A DNA stretch of 18,720 nt. It comes from PHAA01 sp040217755. Its GTDB lineage: Bacteria > Bacillota > Syntrophomonadia > Syntrophomonadales > Syntrophomonadaceae. Both the position numbers and the translations under genes were made by a program. Position 1 is the first letter of the stretch; each line of letters begins with the position of its first letter. This document shows positions 1-7,527 of the stretch, piece after piece. Location: positions 1 to 18,720 of the forward strand of contig JBEHWJ010000038.1 of assembly GCA_040217755.1 (NCBI GenBank), written 5' to 3'. The notes under the pieces were generated by a model. It made no database searches. It was not told the origin of the DNA and worked only from the letters and a program-made list of their open reading frames with translations.

Positions 1-135
1 CAATGCTGCCCCTCTCTCTTCATTGAGGTCCAGCATGACTACATTGCCTCCCAAACCTATAAACCTTCTCGCAACTGCTTCACCCAGCCCGGAAGCTCCG
101 CCGGTGATAATCGCTGTCTTTCCTTCTATCTTCAT
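1..135 (-). CDS. Short-chain dehydrogenase/reductase, N-terminal part (cut by window edge)
   Basis: Only the first 45 codons are in the window; the gene continues beyond base 1. The translation begins MKIEGKTAIITGGASGLG and has the glycine-rich TGxxxGxG nucleotide-binding motif of classical SDR enzymes near residue 11, followed by a beta strand ending in an Asp (VVMLDLN, near residue 36). An Asp there usually means NAD(H) preference. The ATG at 135 follows a strong AAGGAGG site. The gene lies 21 bp after the acyl-CoA dehydrogenase and is the third gene of that operon. Given this setting, a type-II 3-hydroxyacyl-CoA dehydrogenase acting after the hydratase step is the likely role. This is inference, because SDR enzymes are functionally diverse and the catalytic Tyr-x3-Lys lies outside the window. 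Confidence 0.85.
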   Translation of the reverse strand, partial: MKIEGKTAIITGGASGLGEAVARRFIGLGGNVVMLDLNEERGAAL

Positions 136-156
136 CCTTATATCCTCCTTCCGTGA

Positions 157-1299
157 TTAGAGTCCCAAGCCCCGGCTGATCACCAGTTTCATAACTTCGG
201 ATGTTCCGGCATAAATGGTCTGGATCCTGGCGTCAGTCCACATCCTGGATATTTCATACTCTTTGCAGTAACCATAGCCGCCGAACAGCTGCAGGCACCT
301 TGAGGCTACCCGGTTTTCCATCTCGCAGATCCAGTACTTGGCCATGCTTACCTCGTTGACCACATTTTTATGGGCCATGTGCTGCAGGATCAGTTGGTCA
401 ATGAAAGCTCTGCCCACCTGGATCTCAGCAGCGATCTCCGCCAAAACGAACTGGGTATTCTGGAACGAGCTTAAGGGCTTGCCAAAAATTACCCGGCTTT
501 TAACATAGTCCAGGGTCAATTCCAGGCAGCGTTCGGCTGAGGTCTGAGCGACCAGGGAGACCATAAGCCTTTCCTGCTGGAGTTTTTCCATCAGGCACTT
601 GAAACCATTGCCTTCCCCGCCCAGCATATTGGCGGCCGGCACCCGGCAGTCCTCGAAGAACAGTTCCGCTGTGTCCTGGGCGTGCAGTCCCACCTTGGGG
701 ATTTGTTTGCCCCGGGCAAAACCGGGGGTCCCCTCCTCGACCACAAACAGGGTGATGCCTTTGGTGCCAGCCTTGGTATCGGTTTTGGCCGCGACGATGA
801 CTAGATCGGCCAGGATCCCATTGGAGATGAAGGTTTTGGAACCGTTGATTATATAGTCGTCACCGTCTTTGACTGCTTTAGCCCTCATGGCCGCCAAATC
901 TGAGCCGGCCCCGGGCTCGGTCATGGCTACCGCCAGGATCTTTTCCCCGCTGGCCGCACCCGGCAGCCACCGGGCCTTTTGTTCCTCGGTTCCATAAGCG
1001 CCGATATAGGGGGCGACGATGTCGCTGTGCAGCCAGGCAAAAACGCCCCGGCAACCCTGGCGGGCAATTTCTTCCGCCACTATGACTGAGTAAAGAAAGT
1101 CGGCCCCAGCCCCGCCATATTCTTCGGGAACCCAGGGACACAGGAAACCCAGTTCCCCCATTTTGGTGAATATCTCCCGCGAGACGATCTCCTTTTCTTC
1201 CCACTCTTCATAATTAGGCACCATCTCCGCCGCCACAAATTTAGCAAATGCTTCCCTAAACATCTTGTGCTCCTGGCTAAAGGGTAAAATCCTCTCCAT
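157..1299 (-). CDS. Acyl-CoA dehydrogenase
   Basis: A 380-residue FAD-dependent acyl-CoA dehydrogenase, the usual full length for the family. It catalyses alpha,beta-dehydrogenation of an acyl-CoA, the first oxidative step of beta-oxidation. Visible family motifs are MTEPGAGSDLAAMRAKA (about 127-143, FAD/substrate loop), FGKPLSSFQNTQF in the C-terminal helical domain, LQLFGGYGYCKEYEISRMWTDARI near the end, and YAGTSEV with Glu368 in the position of the catalytic base of short/medium-chain enzymes. The ATG at 1299 has an excellent AAAGGAGG site 8 nt upstream. The gene sits 53 bp after the enoyl-CoA hydratase in one minus-strand operon, presumably controlled by the sigma-54 promoter near 2285. 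Chain-length specificity cannot be read from the sequence. No etfAB or electron-transfer oxidoreductase is present locally. Confidence 0.96.
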   Translation of the reverse strand: MERILPFSQEHKMFREAFAKFVAAEMVPNYEEWEEKEIVSREIFTKMGELGFLCPWVPEEYGGAGADFLYSVIVAEEIARQGCRGVFAWLHSDIVAPYIGAYGTEEQKARWLPGAASGEKILAVAMTEPGAGSDLAAMRAKAVKDGDDYIINGSKTFISNGILADLVIVAAKTDTKAGTKGITLFVVEEGTPGFARGKQIPKVGLHAQDTAELFFEDCRVPAANMLGGEGNGFKCLMEKLQQERLMVSLVAQTSAERCLELTLDYVKSRVIFGKPLSSFQNTQFVLAEIAAEIQVGRAFIDQLILQHMAHKNVVNEVSMAKYWICEMENRVASRCLQLFGGYGYCKEYEISRMWTDARIQTIYAGTSEVMKLVISRGLGL

Positions 1300-1352
1300 T
1301 AAAAATCCCTCCTTTGCTTCCGGTTCCCGCCGGTAAGCGTCTTGGTCAATCT

Positions 1353-2135
1353 CTATCTTTCCATAAACTGAGGCTTCCTCTTTTCGACGAAGGCCTTCAT
1401 CCCCTCGGCTTGGTCATGGGTACTGAAACACAGTCCAAAAATATCGGCCTCGATAGCCATGCCCCGATCGATATCGGTTTGCATACCAAGGTTGACGGCG
1501 TTTTTGCTGAACCGGATCGCCAGCTGGCCTTTGGCTATCATGCGCTCGGCGATGCCCGTGACATGAGACATCAGTTCCACGGCGGGCACCACTTCATTTA
1601 CCAGGCCGATCCGCCATGCTTCTTCAGCATCGATGATGTCACCGGTATACAGCAGCTGCCGGGCTTTACCCAAACCTACCAACCGGGGCAGCCGTTGGGT
1701 CCCTCCAAAGCCGGCGGTTACCCCCAGGCCTACCTCGGGCTGACCAAACTTGGAGTTGTAGGTGGCAATGCAAAAATCACAGGCCATGGCCAATTCGCAT
1801 CCGCCACCCAAACAAAAGCCGTTAATGGCAGCGATGATCGGTTTCGGCAGCAGTTCCATTTTGCGGAGCACTCCCTGACCGAACTGGGCAAACTCCCGGG
1901 CTTCCAACGACGTCAAGGCTTGCATGAAAGCGATGTCACCCCCGGCCACGAAGGCTTTATCGCCCGCCCCGGTGATGATGATGACCTTGATCTCTGCATC
2001 GGCGGCGGCCTGCTCGATAGCCTGATCCAGTTCCTCGACCGTCGTTCTATCCAATGCATTAAGAAATTTGGGGCGGTTGATGGTGATGAAATTTATCCCT
2101 GCTTTCTTTTCAAAGAGGATATTTGTAAAGTTCAT
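1353..2135 (-). CDS. Enoyl-CoA hydratase (crotonase family)
   Basis: A 260-residue crotonase-fold protein of normal length. It probably hydrates trans-2-enoyl-CoA to 3-hydroxyacyl-CoA. The oxyanion-hole segments are KAFVAGGDIA (about 60-69) and INGFCLGGGCELAMACD (about 104-120). Glu114 and Glu134 fall at the two catalytic glutamates of true hydratases, so hydratase activity is more likely than another crotonase-family reaction. The ATG at 2135 follows AGGAG with a 10-nt gap. This is the first gene of the operon with acyl-CoA dehydrogenase and SDR, and the -24/-12 promoter about 145 bp upstream points straight at it. The three enzymes would carry a fatty acyl-CoA through dehydrogenation, hydration and second oxidation. 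A thiolase would be expected beyond the left edge. Confidence 0.96.
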   Translation of the reverse strand: MNFTNILFEKKAGINFITINRPKFLNALDRTTVEELDQAIEQAAADAEIKVIIITGAGDKAFVAGGDIAFMQALTSLEAREFAQFGQGVLRKMELLPKPIIAAINGFCLGGGCELAMACDFCIATYNSKFGQPEVGLGVTAGFGGTQRLPRLVGLGKARQLLYTGDIIDAEEAWRIGLVNEVVPAVELMSHVTGIAERMIAKGQLAIRFSKNAVNLGMQTDIDRGMAIEADIFGLCFSTHDQAEGMKAFVEKRKPQFMER

Positions 2136-2277
2136 AAATATCCGGCTCCTTTACCACTTAAGCTAAATCACCTTGCTGACGATTTACCTGGCTTGACCCC
2201 TGGCCTTTCCGCTCCCCCACCCCCCTTTTCATTAAACCGGGATCAGGTTGAAATAAAATGAATTACCATTATATATC

Positions 2278-2292
2278 GCAAGCTGCATGCCA
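2278..2292 (-). promoter_or_regulatory. Sigma-54 (-24/-12) promoter of the beta-oxidation operon
   Basis: Read on the minus strand this is TGGCATGCAGCTTGC. It has the GG and GC dinucleotides separated by exactly 10 nt and matches the known consensus TGGCAC/T-N5-TTGC closely. The GC lies at 2278-2279, so transcription should start near 2266, giving about 130 nt of leader before the hydratase ATG. A sigma-54-dependent activator is encoded immediately upstream, and three palindromes lie at the right distance to be its enhancer sites. No sigma-70-type promoter was recognised by eye for the operon. Confidence 0.8.
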
Positions 2293-2347
2293 AGTACCTC
2301 AACCCCCATCATTACGGGATTTACCATTATCAGGCTGGTACCGGTCC

Positions 2348-2416
2348 AGGCAAAATCGCCTGGTCCGGGTTAGGCCGGCTGAGGCATTTTTGCCTGAAGG
2401 TCAGGCAGTTTTGCTT
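2348..2416. promoter_or_regulatory. Three palindromic upstream activator sites (putative enhancer)
   Basis: Three copies of a 14-bp palindrome occur at 2348-2361 (AGGCAAAATCGCCT), 2382-2395 (AGGCATTTTTGCCT) and 2403-2416 (AGGCAGTTTTGCTT). The consensus is AGGCA-N4-TGCCT with an AT-rich centre. Centres lie about 88, 122 and 143 bp upstream of the predicted sigma-54 start site. The last two are 21 bp apart, two helical turns, so they face the same side of the DNA. This geometry is typical of binding sites for Fis-type helix-turn-helix domains of NtrC-class activators. The obvious candidate binder is the activator encoded at 2647-4764. Binding is inferred, not shown. The rest of the 2136-2646 spacer holds the promoter, the terminator at 2567 and no convincing gene. 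Confidence 0.7.
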
Positions 2417-2566
2417 GCTGCCGGGATATGGCCCGGGGTGAAGCGAATCCAAGCCGGCTATTCCGGGTGTTTTCAAATTTGCAGCTGAATAGGAAACGAG
2501 GCGGATTTGCAGTGGTTGTTCAGGACCGGACAGGCATTTGGGCAGGGCAGATGCGCAGGAATGGCC

Positions 2567-2591
2567 AAAAAAAATCGGCCCCCGGGCCGAG
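2567..2591 (-). terminator. Rho-independent terminator of the sigma-54 activator gene
   Basis: On the minus strand a GC-only hairpin (CTCGGCCC / GGGCCGA, about 6-7 bp stem with a 2-4 nt loop, 2575-2591) is followed directly by eight T residues (2567-2574). It lies 56 bp after the stop codon of the activator gene. It should stop read-through from the activator into the enhancer and promoter region of the beta-oxidation operon, keeping the two transcripts separate. Confidence 0.88.
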
Positions 2592-2646
2592 AATATGATC
2601 AACAAATGTTTACCAGGATTAAATTACGATAGCATCCATACCGGCT

Positions 2647-4764
2647 CTACTCTTTACCGCGGTTGCCATCATCGGAATTTATACCGTATTTGGCCGCCTT
2701 CCGCAAAACGGTGGAAGAATCTATCCCCAGGTGTTTGGCTACCTCCCGGGTCGCCCTATAACGGGAATAGGCGTGGGAGATGATTTCTTTCTCCACATAT
2801 TCGATGGCTTCCTTAATAGGCATCACCCCATCCACAAAAATCTTGGGGTGGATTTCCTTTTGATGGCCGTCTTGGAGATGCAGCGGCAGGTCTTCGCTGG
2901 TTAAAATGTCGCCGGGGGTAGTGACCACCAGCCGCTCGATGATATTCTCCAGTTCCCGCACGTTGCCGGGCCAGTCATATTCCATAAGAATATCGATTAC
3001 ATTGGAGGACAGTTCTTTTTCCATTTTGTATTTCTTGTTGAACATTTGCACGAAATGGGCGGCCAGCAAAGGTATTTCCTCCTTGCGGCTGCGCAGGGGC
3101 GGAATTTCGATCGGCACCACATTCAAACGGTAATAGAGGTCTTCCCGGAAGAGGTTTTTGGATACCAGTTCATCGATGTTGCGGTTGGTGGCCGCCAGTA
3201 TCCGCACATCCACCGGGATGGTTTTCTCGCCGCCCACCCGGATGACTTCCTTGCTCTGGATGATTCGCAGCAGATTGACCTGCAGGTTGAAGGACAGTTC
3301 GCTGATTTCGTCCAAAAGGATGGTGCCCCCGTCAGCTAGTTCAAAGTACCCGGCTTTGCCGCCTTTTTTGGCCCCGGTAAAGGCCCCCGGATCGTAACCG
3401 AACAATTCTGACTCCAGCAGGTGCTTGGATATGGCGCCACAGTTGATTTTGATAAAGGGCCCGTTCTTGCGGGCGCTGTTGTTGTGGATGGCCTCAGCTA
3501 TGAGTTCTTTGCCGGTCCCCGACTCCCCGCTTATCAAAACGGTAGAATCGACCTGGGCGAGGCGGATGACTTTATCCAGCAGCTCCTTCATCACCCGGGA
3601 GCCGACGATAAGCTTGGAGCAACCGATGTATTGTACCTGCAGGGCTTTTAATTCAGATTGAAAATGTTTGCTGAGCCCCTGGGCCTTTTCCAATTGCAGC
3701 TTCAACTGCATCAGTTCGGTAATGTCCCTGACGTTGGAGACCACCCGGAAGATCTTGCCCTTGCGGTCGAAGACCGGGGTACCAGTGGTCAGGGCGTCCC
3801 GCCCGGCCAGGGTCTTCTGCATGATGGTGACTGGTTTTCGTTCCCTAAACACCATGGCGCTGACCGACTCCGATACGATGCCCCTCTCCCGGACCAGGTC
3901 CTCGACGTTGAGGCCCACCATGTCGCTACCGGGAACCCCGGTAAGGTTTTCAAAGGCTTCGTTGACCCGCAGGGTGATGCCCTCACCGTCGGTGAGGTAA
4001 AGGCCGTCATAGGATGACTCGAAGATGGCGTCCATCTCCCGGTTGAGTTCTTTGACATCTTCCAGCTCCCGGGATATATGCTCGAGTTCGGATATATCCT
4101 GTAGGACCGCCACTGCCCCTACGATCTCGCCATCTTGGATGATAGGGGTGCGGTTGGATATGAACAGGGAATCGTTGAGCTTGATCTTCTGCACCGTTTT
4201 CGGGCAGCCGGTCGCCAGGATTTCCACCAGGCCGCTGTTGGGAATGAGCTGTACTATTTCCTTGCCCAGTACATCAGCACTGTTAAGGCCCAGGAAATTC
4301 TCTGCGGCCCGGTTGAACTCGGTTATGCGGGCATCTTTATCGATGGCCAGGATCAGGTTGTGGGTAGAATCCAATATGGTCTGAAGTTCATTGGACAGTT
4401 GCAGGAAAGAATTGAAATAGACGTAGGCCAGATCGCTGCGGGTGATTATCCCTGTCACCTGGTCCCCGTCGACGATCGGAAGACGTCCCGCATGCCGCTT
4501 GATAAGATCCTGGACCCTTTCATCGGGATATCCGGTGATCAGATCGGTGGTCATAACCTGCCCCACCGGGGTATTGGGGTCACCGTCACCGGCCAGGGTC
4601 CGGTAGAGGTGGCTTTTGGTGACGAGCCCGATCATCTGGCCGTGCTCATCCAAGACCGGGGCCCCATCGATCTCATGCTCGATAAATATCTGGCTGGCCT
4701 CTTTTATCGTTTGCGCCGGGTTCAAAGTCACCAGATCGGTGCTCATTATGTCAGACAACTTCAT
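2647..4764 (-). CDS. Sigma-54-dependent transcriptional activator, CBS-PAS-PAS-AAA+-Fis
   Basis: A 705-residue enhancer-binding protein. Domains in order: a CBS pair (about 1-115, opening MKLSDIMSTDLVTL), two PAS domains (about 125-235 and 242-355), a short coiled linker, the sigma-54-interaction AAA+ domain (about 385-625), and a Fis-type helix-turn-helix (about 670-695, ATREVAKHLGIDSSTVLRKA). The AAA+ domain has Walker A GESGTGKE (413-420), the sigma-54 contact loop GAFTGA (460-465) and Walker B TILLDE (481-486), all intact, so it should be a competent activator. CBS pairs commonly bind adenine nucleotides and PAS domains small ligands, so it probably senses energy state or an acyl compound. 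No receiver domain is present. The start follows GGGAGG. The likely target is the adjacent beta-oxidation operon. Confidence 0.95.
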   Translation of the reverse strand: MKLSDIMSTDLVTLNPAQTIKEASQIFIEHEIDGAPVLDEHGQMIGLVTKSHLYRTLAGDGDPNTPVGQVMTTDLITGYPDERVQDLIKRHAGRLPIVDGDQVTGIITRSDLAYVYFNSFLQLSNELQTILDSTHNLILAIDKDARITEFNRAAENFLGLNSADVLGKEIVQLIPNSGLVEILATGCPKTVQKIKLNDSLFISNRTPIIQDGEIVGAVAVLQDISELEHISRELEDVKELNREMDAIFESSYDGLYLTDGEGITLRVNEAFENLTGVPGSDMVGLNVEDLVRERGIVSESVSAMVFRERKPVTIMQKTLAGRDALTTGTPVFDRKGKIFRVVSNVRDITELMQLKLQLEKAQGLSKHFQSELKALQVQYIGCSKLIVGSRVMKELLDKVIRLAQVDSTVLISGESGTGKELIAEAIHNNSARKNGPFIKINCGAISKHLLESELFGYDPGAFTGAKKGGKAGYFELADGGTILLDEISELSFNLQVNLLRIIQSKEVIRVGGEKTIPVDVRILAATNRNIDELVSKNLFREDLYYRLNVVPIEIPPLRSRKEEIPLLAAHFVQMFNKKYKMEKELSSNVIDILMEYDWPGNVRELENIIERLVVTTPGDILTSEDLPLHLQDGHQKEIHPKIFVDGVMPIKEAIEYVEKEIISHAYSRYRATREVAKHLGIDSSTVLRKAAKYGINSDDGNRGKE

Positions 4765-4825
4765 AATGATAACCTCCCAAATATACTGGCAAAGTGCTCT
4801 GGCGGTCGTTCCTCTGTCCTTTCAT

Positions 4826-4834
4826 AGTATAGCA
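4826..4834 (-). promoter_or_regulatory. Extended -10 promoter of the activator gene
   Basis: On the minus strand TGCTATACT gives a TGn extended -10 with a five-of-six match to TATAAT. It would start transcription near 4819, about 55 nt before the ATG. The -35 region at the usual distance is poor, as is common for extended -10 promoters. A GGGAGG ribosome binding site lies at 4773-4778. Confidence 0.55.
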
Positions 4835-4911
4835 CATGCCATTAGGGACCTGGCGCTGTTTATAGCCTGGCCCGCCGCGGCCCTCTGAAGGGATGGCCTC
4901 ATGCTCTTCGC

Positions 4912-4970
4912 GGAGCCGCCATCCAACGTTAAGAATATTCCTCTTTTTGGAGACTATCGGCGGCGGCTCC
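4912..4970. other. Long-spaced inverted repeat downstream of a hypothetical gene
   Basis: GGAGCCGCC at 4912-4920 and its exact reverse complement GGCGGCTCC at 4962-4970 are separated by 41 bp. It lies 30 bp downstream of the stop of the minus-strand hypothetical gene and upstream of the activator promoter. There is no T-run, so it is not a standard intrinsic terminator. It could act as a 3' stem structure or be a repeat remnant. Confidence 0.3.
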
Positions 4971-5000
4971 AACATATACTTCCCATTGACCAGGGGCAGC

Positions 5001-5603
5001 CTAATTCAACACCTGCACGTCTGTGACGTACATGATCTCGCAGGCGCCGTTGCCGGTGTCGGTGCGGGTCAGGCTGCTCCGCCAGGGGCCGTAGGGGAAA
5101 TTGACCTGTACCAGGTAGCCCTGCAGGCGGATATGGTCGTTTTTATCAATGGCCCTAACCTTCTTCAGGGTATTTTTATCGCTGTGGATGATATGTACGT
5201 TGGCGGAGTGGCTGGCGATATAGGCTGGGGTGACCGGGGTGTCGGCTGACCAGCGGTAGGTGTAGCAGCGGGTACCCTGCGAATAAGAGATGGTGTCATC
5301 GATGTCCCCGCGGTTCAGGTCGCCCCAGGCCAGGGCCAAATCATACCTGGACACCTGGGAGGGGTAATCCCGCAGCCGGTTGGTACTCTTGACCACCGCT
5401 TCGATGTTGTAGCTGGCCAGCAGCGACAAGGACACGTAACCCTCGTCCCCCAATATGTTGATGACCTGGCCGTCGCCCAGGCCGACCTGTACCGGGTCGG
5501 CGATATAGCCGGTGTAAGCATCGCCCGGCCACAAGGTGCAGACCAGCAGCAGGAGCGGGATTATGAAAATTACCGGCAGGTAAACCAGGTATCGTTTGTT
5601 CAT
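5001..5603 (-). CDS. Conserved hypothetical membrane-anchored or exported protein
   Basis: A 200-residue protein starting MNKRYLVYLPVIFIIPLL. Basic residues followed by about 20 hydrophobic residues suggest a signal anchor or uncleaved signal peptide. The rest is soluble and presumably extracytoplasmic, with no obvious catalytic motif. The tail WRSSLTRTDTGNGACE followed by a short hydrophobic strand, and the central SRYDLALAWGDL and IASHSANVHIIH, seem familiar from unnamed bacterial conserved hypotheticals, which I cannot assign to a named family. The ATG at 5603 follows GGGAG. The reading frame stays open upstream to 5663, but that extension encodes an interspersed repeat, so I reject it. 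It is a lone gene between the activator and the repeat array. No function is proposed. Confidence 0.75.
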   Translation of the reverse strand: MNKRYLVYLPVIFIIPLLLLVCTLWPGDAYTGYIADPVQVGLGDGQVINILGDEGYVSLSLLASYNIEAVVKSTNRLRDYPSQVSRYDLALAWGDLNRGDIDDTISYSQGTRCYTYRWSADTPVTPAYIASHSANVHIIHSDKNTLKKVRAIDKNDHIRLQGYLVQVNFPYGPWRSSLTRTDTGNGACEIMYVTDVQVLN

Positions 5604-5627
5604 GTTGGCTCCCATCCTGGCAACTTG

Positions 5628-5988
5628 TGTCATGCTCAGTGTTAGCGAAGCATCTCGCACCACGTGTCATGCTGAACGTTAGTGAAGCATCTGGCCATTT
5701 TATAAAGTCCAATGATACGATATTGTTGCTGAGATCCTTCGTCGCCTTCGGCTCCTCAGGATGACATATAAGTGTCACTCTGAGCGCAGCGAAGAGTCTC
5801 TCCACCATGGGTGTCACTCTGAGCGCAGCGAAGAGTCTTTCCACCACGGGTGTCACTCTAAACGGAGCGAAGTACCCCGTAACATCTGCCACTCTTCGAT
5901 CAGATCCTTCGTCGCCTTCGGCTCCTCAGGATGACAAATAGGTGTCACTCTGAGCGCAGCGAAGAGTCTGTTAACGAAGTGAAGAGTT
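5628..5988. repeat. Cluster of six interspersed TGTCAY-type repeats
   Basis: Six copies or part-copies begin near 5628, 5665, 5773, 5812, 5851 and 5943. Each opens with TGTCATGCTGA or TGTCACTCTGAGCGCAGCG followed by a GAAG core. The copies at 5665-5766 and 5851-5936 run to a terminal CTTCGTCGCCTTCGGCTCC then TCAGGATGACA, which is an imperfect reverse complement of the left end. They are therefore MITE- or REP-like elements with terminal inverted repeats. The 39-bp units at 5773 and 5812 are a tandem duplication. The family recurs at 15636. The remaining gap to the next gene (5989-6210) has a weak 6-bp inverted repeat (GTTCCG/CGGAAC, 6122-6152) and nothing else I can support. Confidence 0.85.
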
Positions 5989-6210
5989 ACCCGCTCGGCC
6001 TGCTGCGAGCCGCCCCAGATCCGCCCATCTAGATGACCACTCTACAATATTACGAAATCGGCTGCAAATTAGAAGCAGGTTATGGTCCATGCCAACCACA
6101 ACCTGCCCTTGAGGTCCAAAGGTTCCGTAAAACGTTTAATCCGAATCGGAACTAAACCCAGCACTTGTGCAACCGGGGTAATCTCCCCCTGCTGCGGCTC
6201 CCCAAAGCCC

Positions 6211-7122
6211 TTACTGCTTGACCGCCAGGCAGAAGCAGACGTTCTCGACGGTGATCGGATGCTCCGGGTTGGCCCGGTTGTACCGGTTGAAACACTGCCC
6301 GTTGATCTCATCGGCGGTGAGGTGCTCATAGATGAGGAAATCACATTTCTCCAGCAGTTTCTCGATCTCCTCATACGAATAGCCGGCCTGCATCTTCTCC
6401 CCCGCCTGGGCGGCCATCGCCACCTGCTTCCTGGTTCGTTCCCCGGCTTTTTCGGTAAGGGTATCCTGGTCGGGATAATCGAACACCAGGCTGCTCCCTT
6501 CCGGCACCAGGGCGGCCATGTTGCAGATCATGGATTGGAAGTCGGGGGTGGCCAGGTAGTAACTCAAGCCCAGCAGGCTGCAAAAACTCCTTTTATTAGG
6601 ATGGAAGGCCGGGCAGGCGGTCAAGGCCTGGACCCAGCCCGGTTCGGTGAAGTCGACCGCTATGTAATGGAGGTTGGCCGGCCGCTCCCGGTCGAAGAGG
6701 GACATGCGCCGCTGCTTGTCTTCGCTGGTGACGGGGGCGTCCAGTTCGAAGATCTGCAGCTGGGATGCCCAGGCTGGCTGGCGGTAGGCGAAGGTATCAT
6801 AGCCGGCCCCCAGTATTATGTACTGGCGAGTCCCTATCCTTACCTCGAGCTCCAGGGCCTTCTCCGCAAAAGCGGCCCGGCCCAGCACCGCGGGCGATAA
6901 CTGATTGTCCACGATCCAGCGCAAGGCTTCTCGGGGATTCCCGGTAAAGCCAGGATTGAAGAATTGTATCCCCTTGGACATACTGTGGGCGATCAGGTCA
7001 TATTCATTGGGGCTCAAGACCTCCCGGGCCAGGTAGTCGTCGAAGATCTTTTCTTCTTTATACATGGAATGATAGGCTCTCGAGAATGCGCTCACCAGTG
7101 CGGTCATGCTGGGATTGGCCAT
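6211..7122 (-). CDS. SAM-dependent methyltransferase, LCMT/PPM1 family
   Basis: A 303-residue class I methyltransferase of the leucine carboxyl methyltransferase-like family. The SAM-binding motif is IILGAGYDTFAYR (about 102-114), then FELDAP (125-130) as the acidic end of strand 2, VDFTEPGW (about 156-163), and a hydrophobic LLGLSYYL segment. Bacterial members often methylate O- or carboxyl groups of small metabolites. The substrate here is unknown. The frame is open upstream to 7257, but I chose the ATG at 7122 because it follows a GGGGGG purine tract and begins the family-like MANPSMTALVSAFSRAYHS. It appears monocistronic, separated from the arsA end by about 400 bp with its own candidate promoter. 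Confidence 0.85.
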   Translation of the reverse strand: MANPSMTALVSAFSRAYHSMYKEEKIFDDYLAREVLSPNEYDLIAHSMSKGIQFFNPGFTGNPREALRWIVDNQLSPAVLGRAAFAEKALELEVRIGTRQYIILGAGYDTFAYRQPAWASQLQIFELDAPVTSEDKQRRMSLFDRERPANLHYIAVDFTEPGWVQALTACPAFHPNKRSFCSLLGLSYYLATPDFQSMICNMAALVPEGSSLVFDYPDQDTLTEKAGERTRKQVAMAAQAGEKMQAGYSYEEIEKLLEKCDFLIYEHLTADEINGQCFNRYNRANPEHPITVENVCFCLAVKQ

Positions 7123-7527
7123 CGATTCAAACCCCCCATCTCTCACATTCTGCTTAAGCTTCAGCGTTACGCCCGGAGCAGCACCTCGTCGGTGATCCGG
7201 GGAGTCTCGCCTTCTAACCGGGTGCCAAGGTTTAGCCGCCATTGCCGCCAACTCCACTGGCAGTTAATCCCGTTATGTCTCTATGATAGAATGACCACCC
7301 CCGGCAGTGCAAATCTAAATTATTCTTGAACCCCTCAAGACTGTGGCGGCCGCCCCCTGCCATCAGGCTCCCGGACGCGTTTTTCAGCCAAACTCCTGCT
7401 GTCCACCCCAGCCATCATGTAAATTTCGCCAGCACCGGCGATGTTTTTGAGCAAAATCGGAAGGCTCCCCCTACACCAGACGTGATCCTTGCGCATGAGG
7501 AACCTTCCCGGATGCCAACCTGTCGAT
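7123..7527. other. Intergenic spacer between arsA end and methyltransferase
   Basis: This 405-bp gap has no supported gene. Besides the candidate methyltransferase promoter at 7283-7312 it holds a small hairpin, CTTGA-5 nt-TCAAG at 7325-7339, followed on the minus strand by AATAATTT. That could weakly terminate read-through from the ars operon before the methyltransferase promoter. It also holds a perfect GC-rich palindrome (GCGGCCGC near 7345). The frame open above the methyltransferase start shows no family similarity that I recognise. Confidence 0.35.
7283..7312 (-). promoter_or_regulatory. Candidate sigma-70-type promoter for the methyltransferase
   Basis: On the minus strand TTGCAC (7307-7312) and TATCAT (7283-7288) are separated by 18 bp. 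Both hexamers are imperfect. The predicted leader is about 155 nt. This is the best match I found in the spacer. Confidence 0.4.

Noticed and set aside
1314..2261. A 315-codon plus-strand open frame
   Set aside because: Antisense to enoyl-CoA hydratase, low-complexity translation, no convincing ribosome binding site.
2532..2545. A fourth enhancer site (AGGCATTTGGGCAG)
   Set aside because: Only the left half matches the AGGCA-N4-TGCCT pattern. The right arm is not complementary.
5604..5663. N-terminal extension of the hypothetical protein
   Set aside because: It encodes repeat-derived sequence ahead of a well-formed MNKRYLVYLP signal anchor that has its own ribosome binding site.
5628..5988. 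CRISPR array
   Set aside because: Units are unequal, adjacent or degenerate, with terminal inverted repeats and no regular unique spacers. There are no cas genes nearby.
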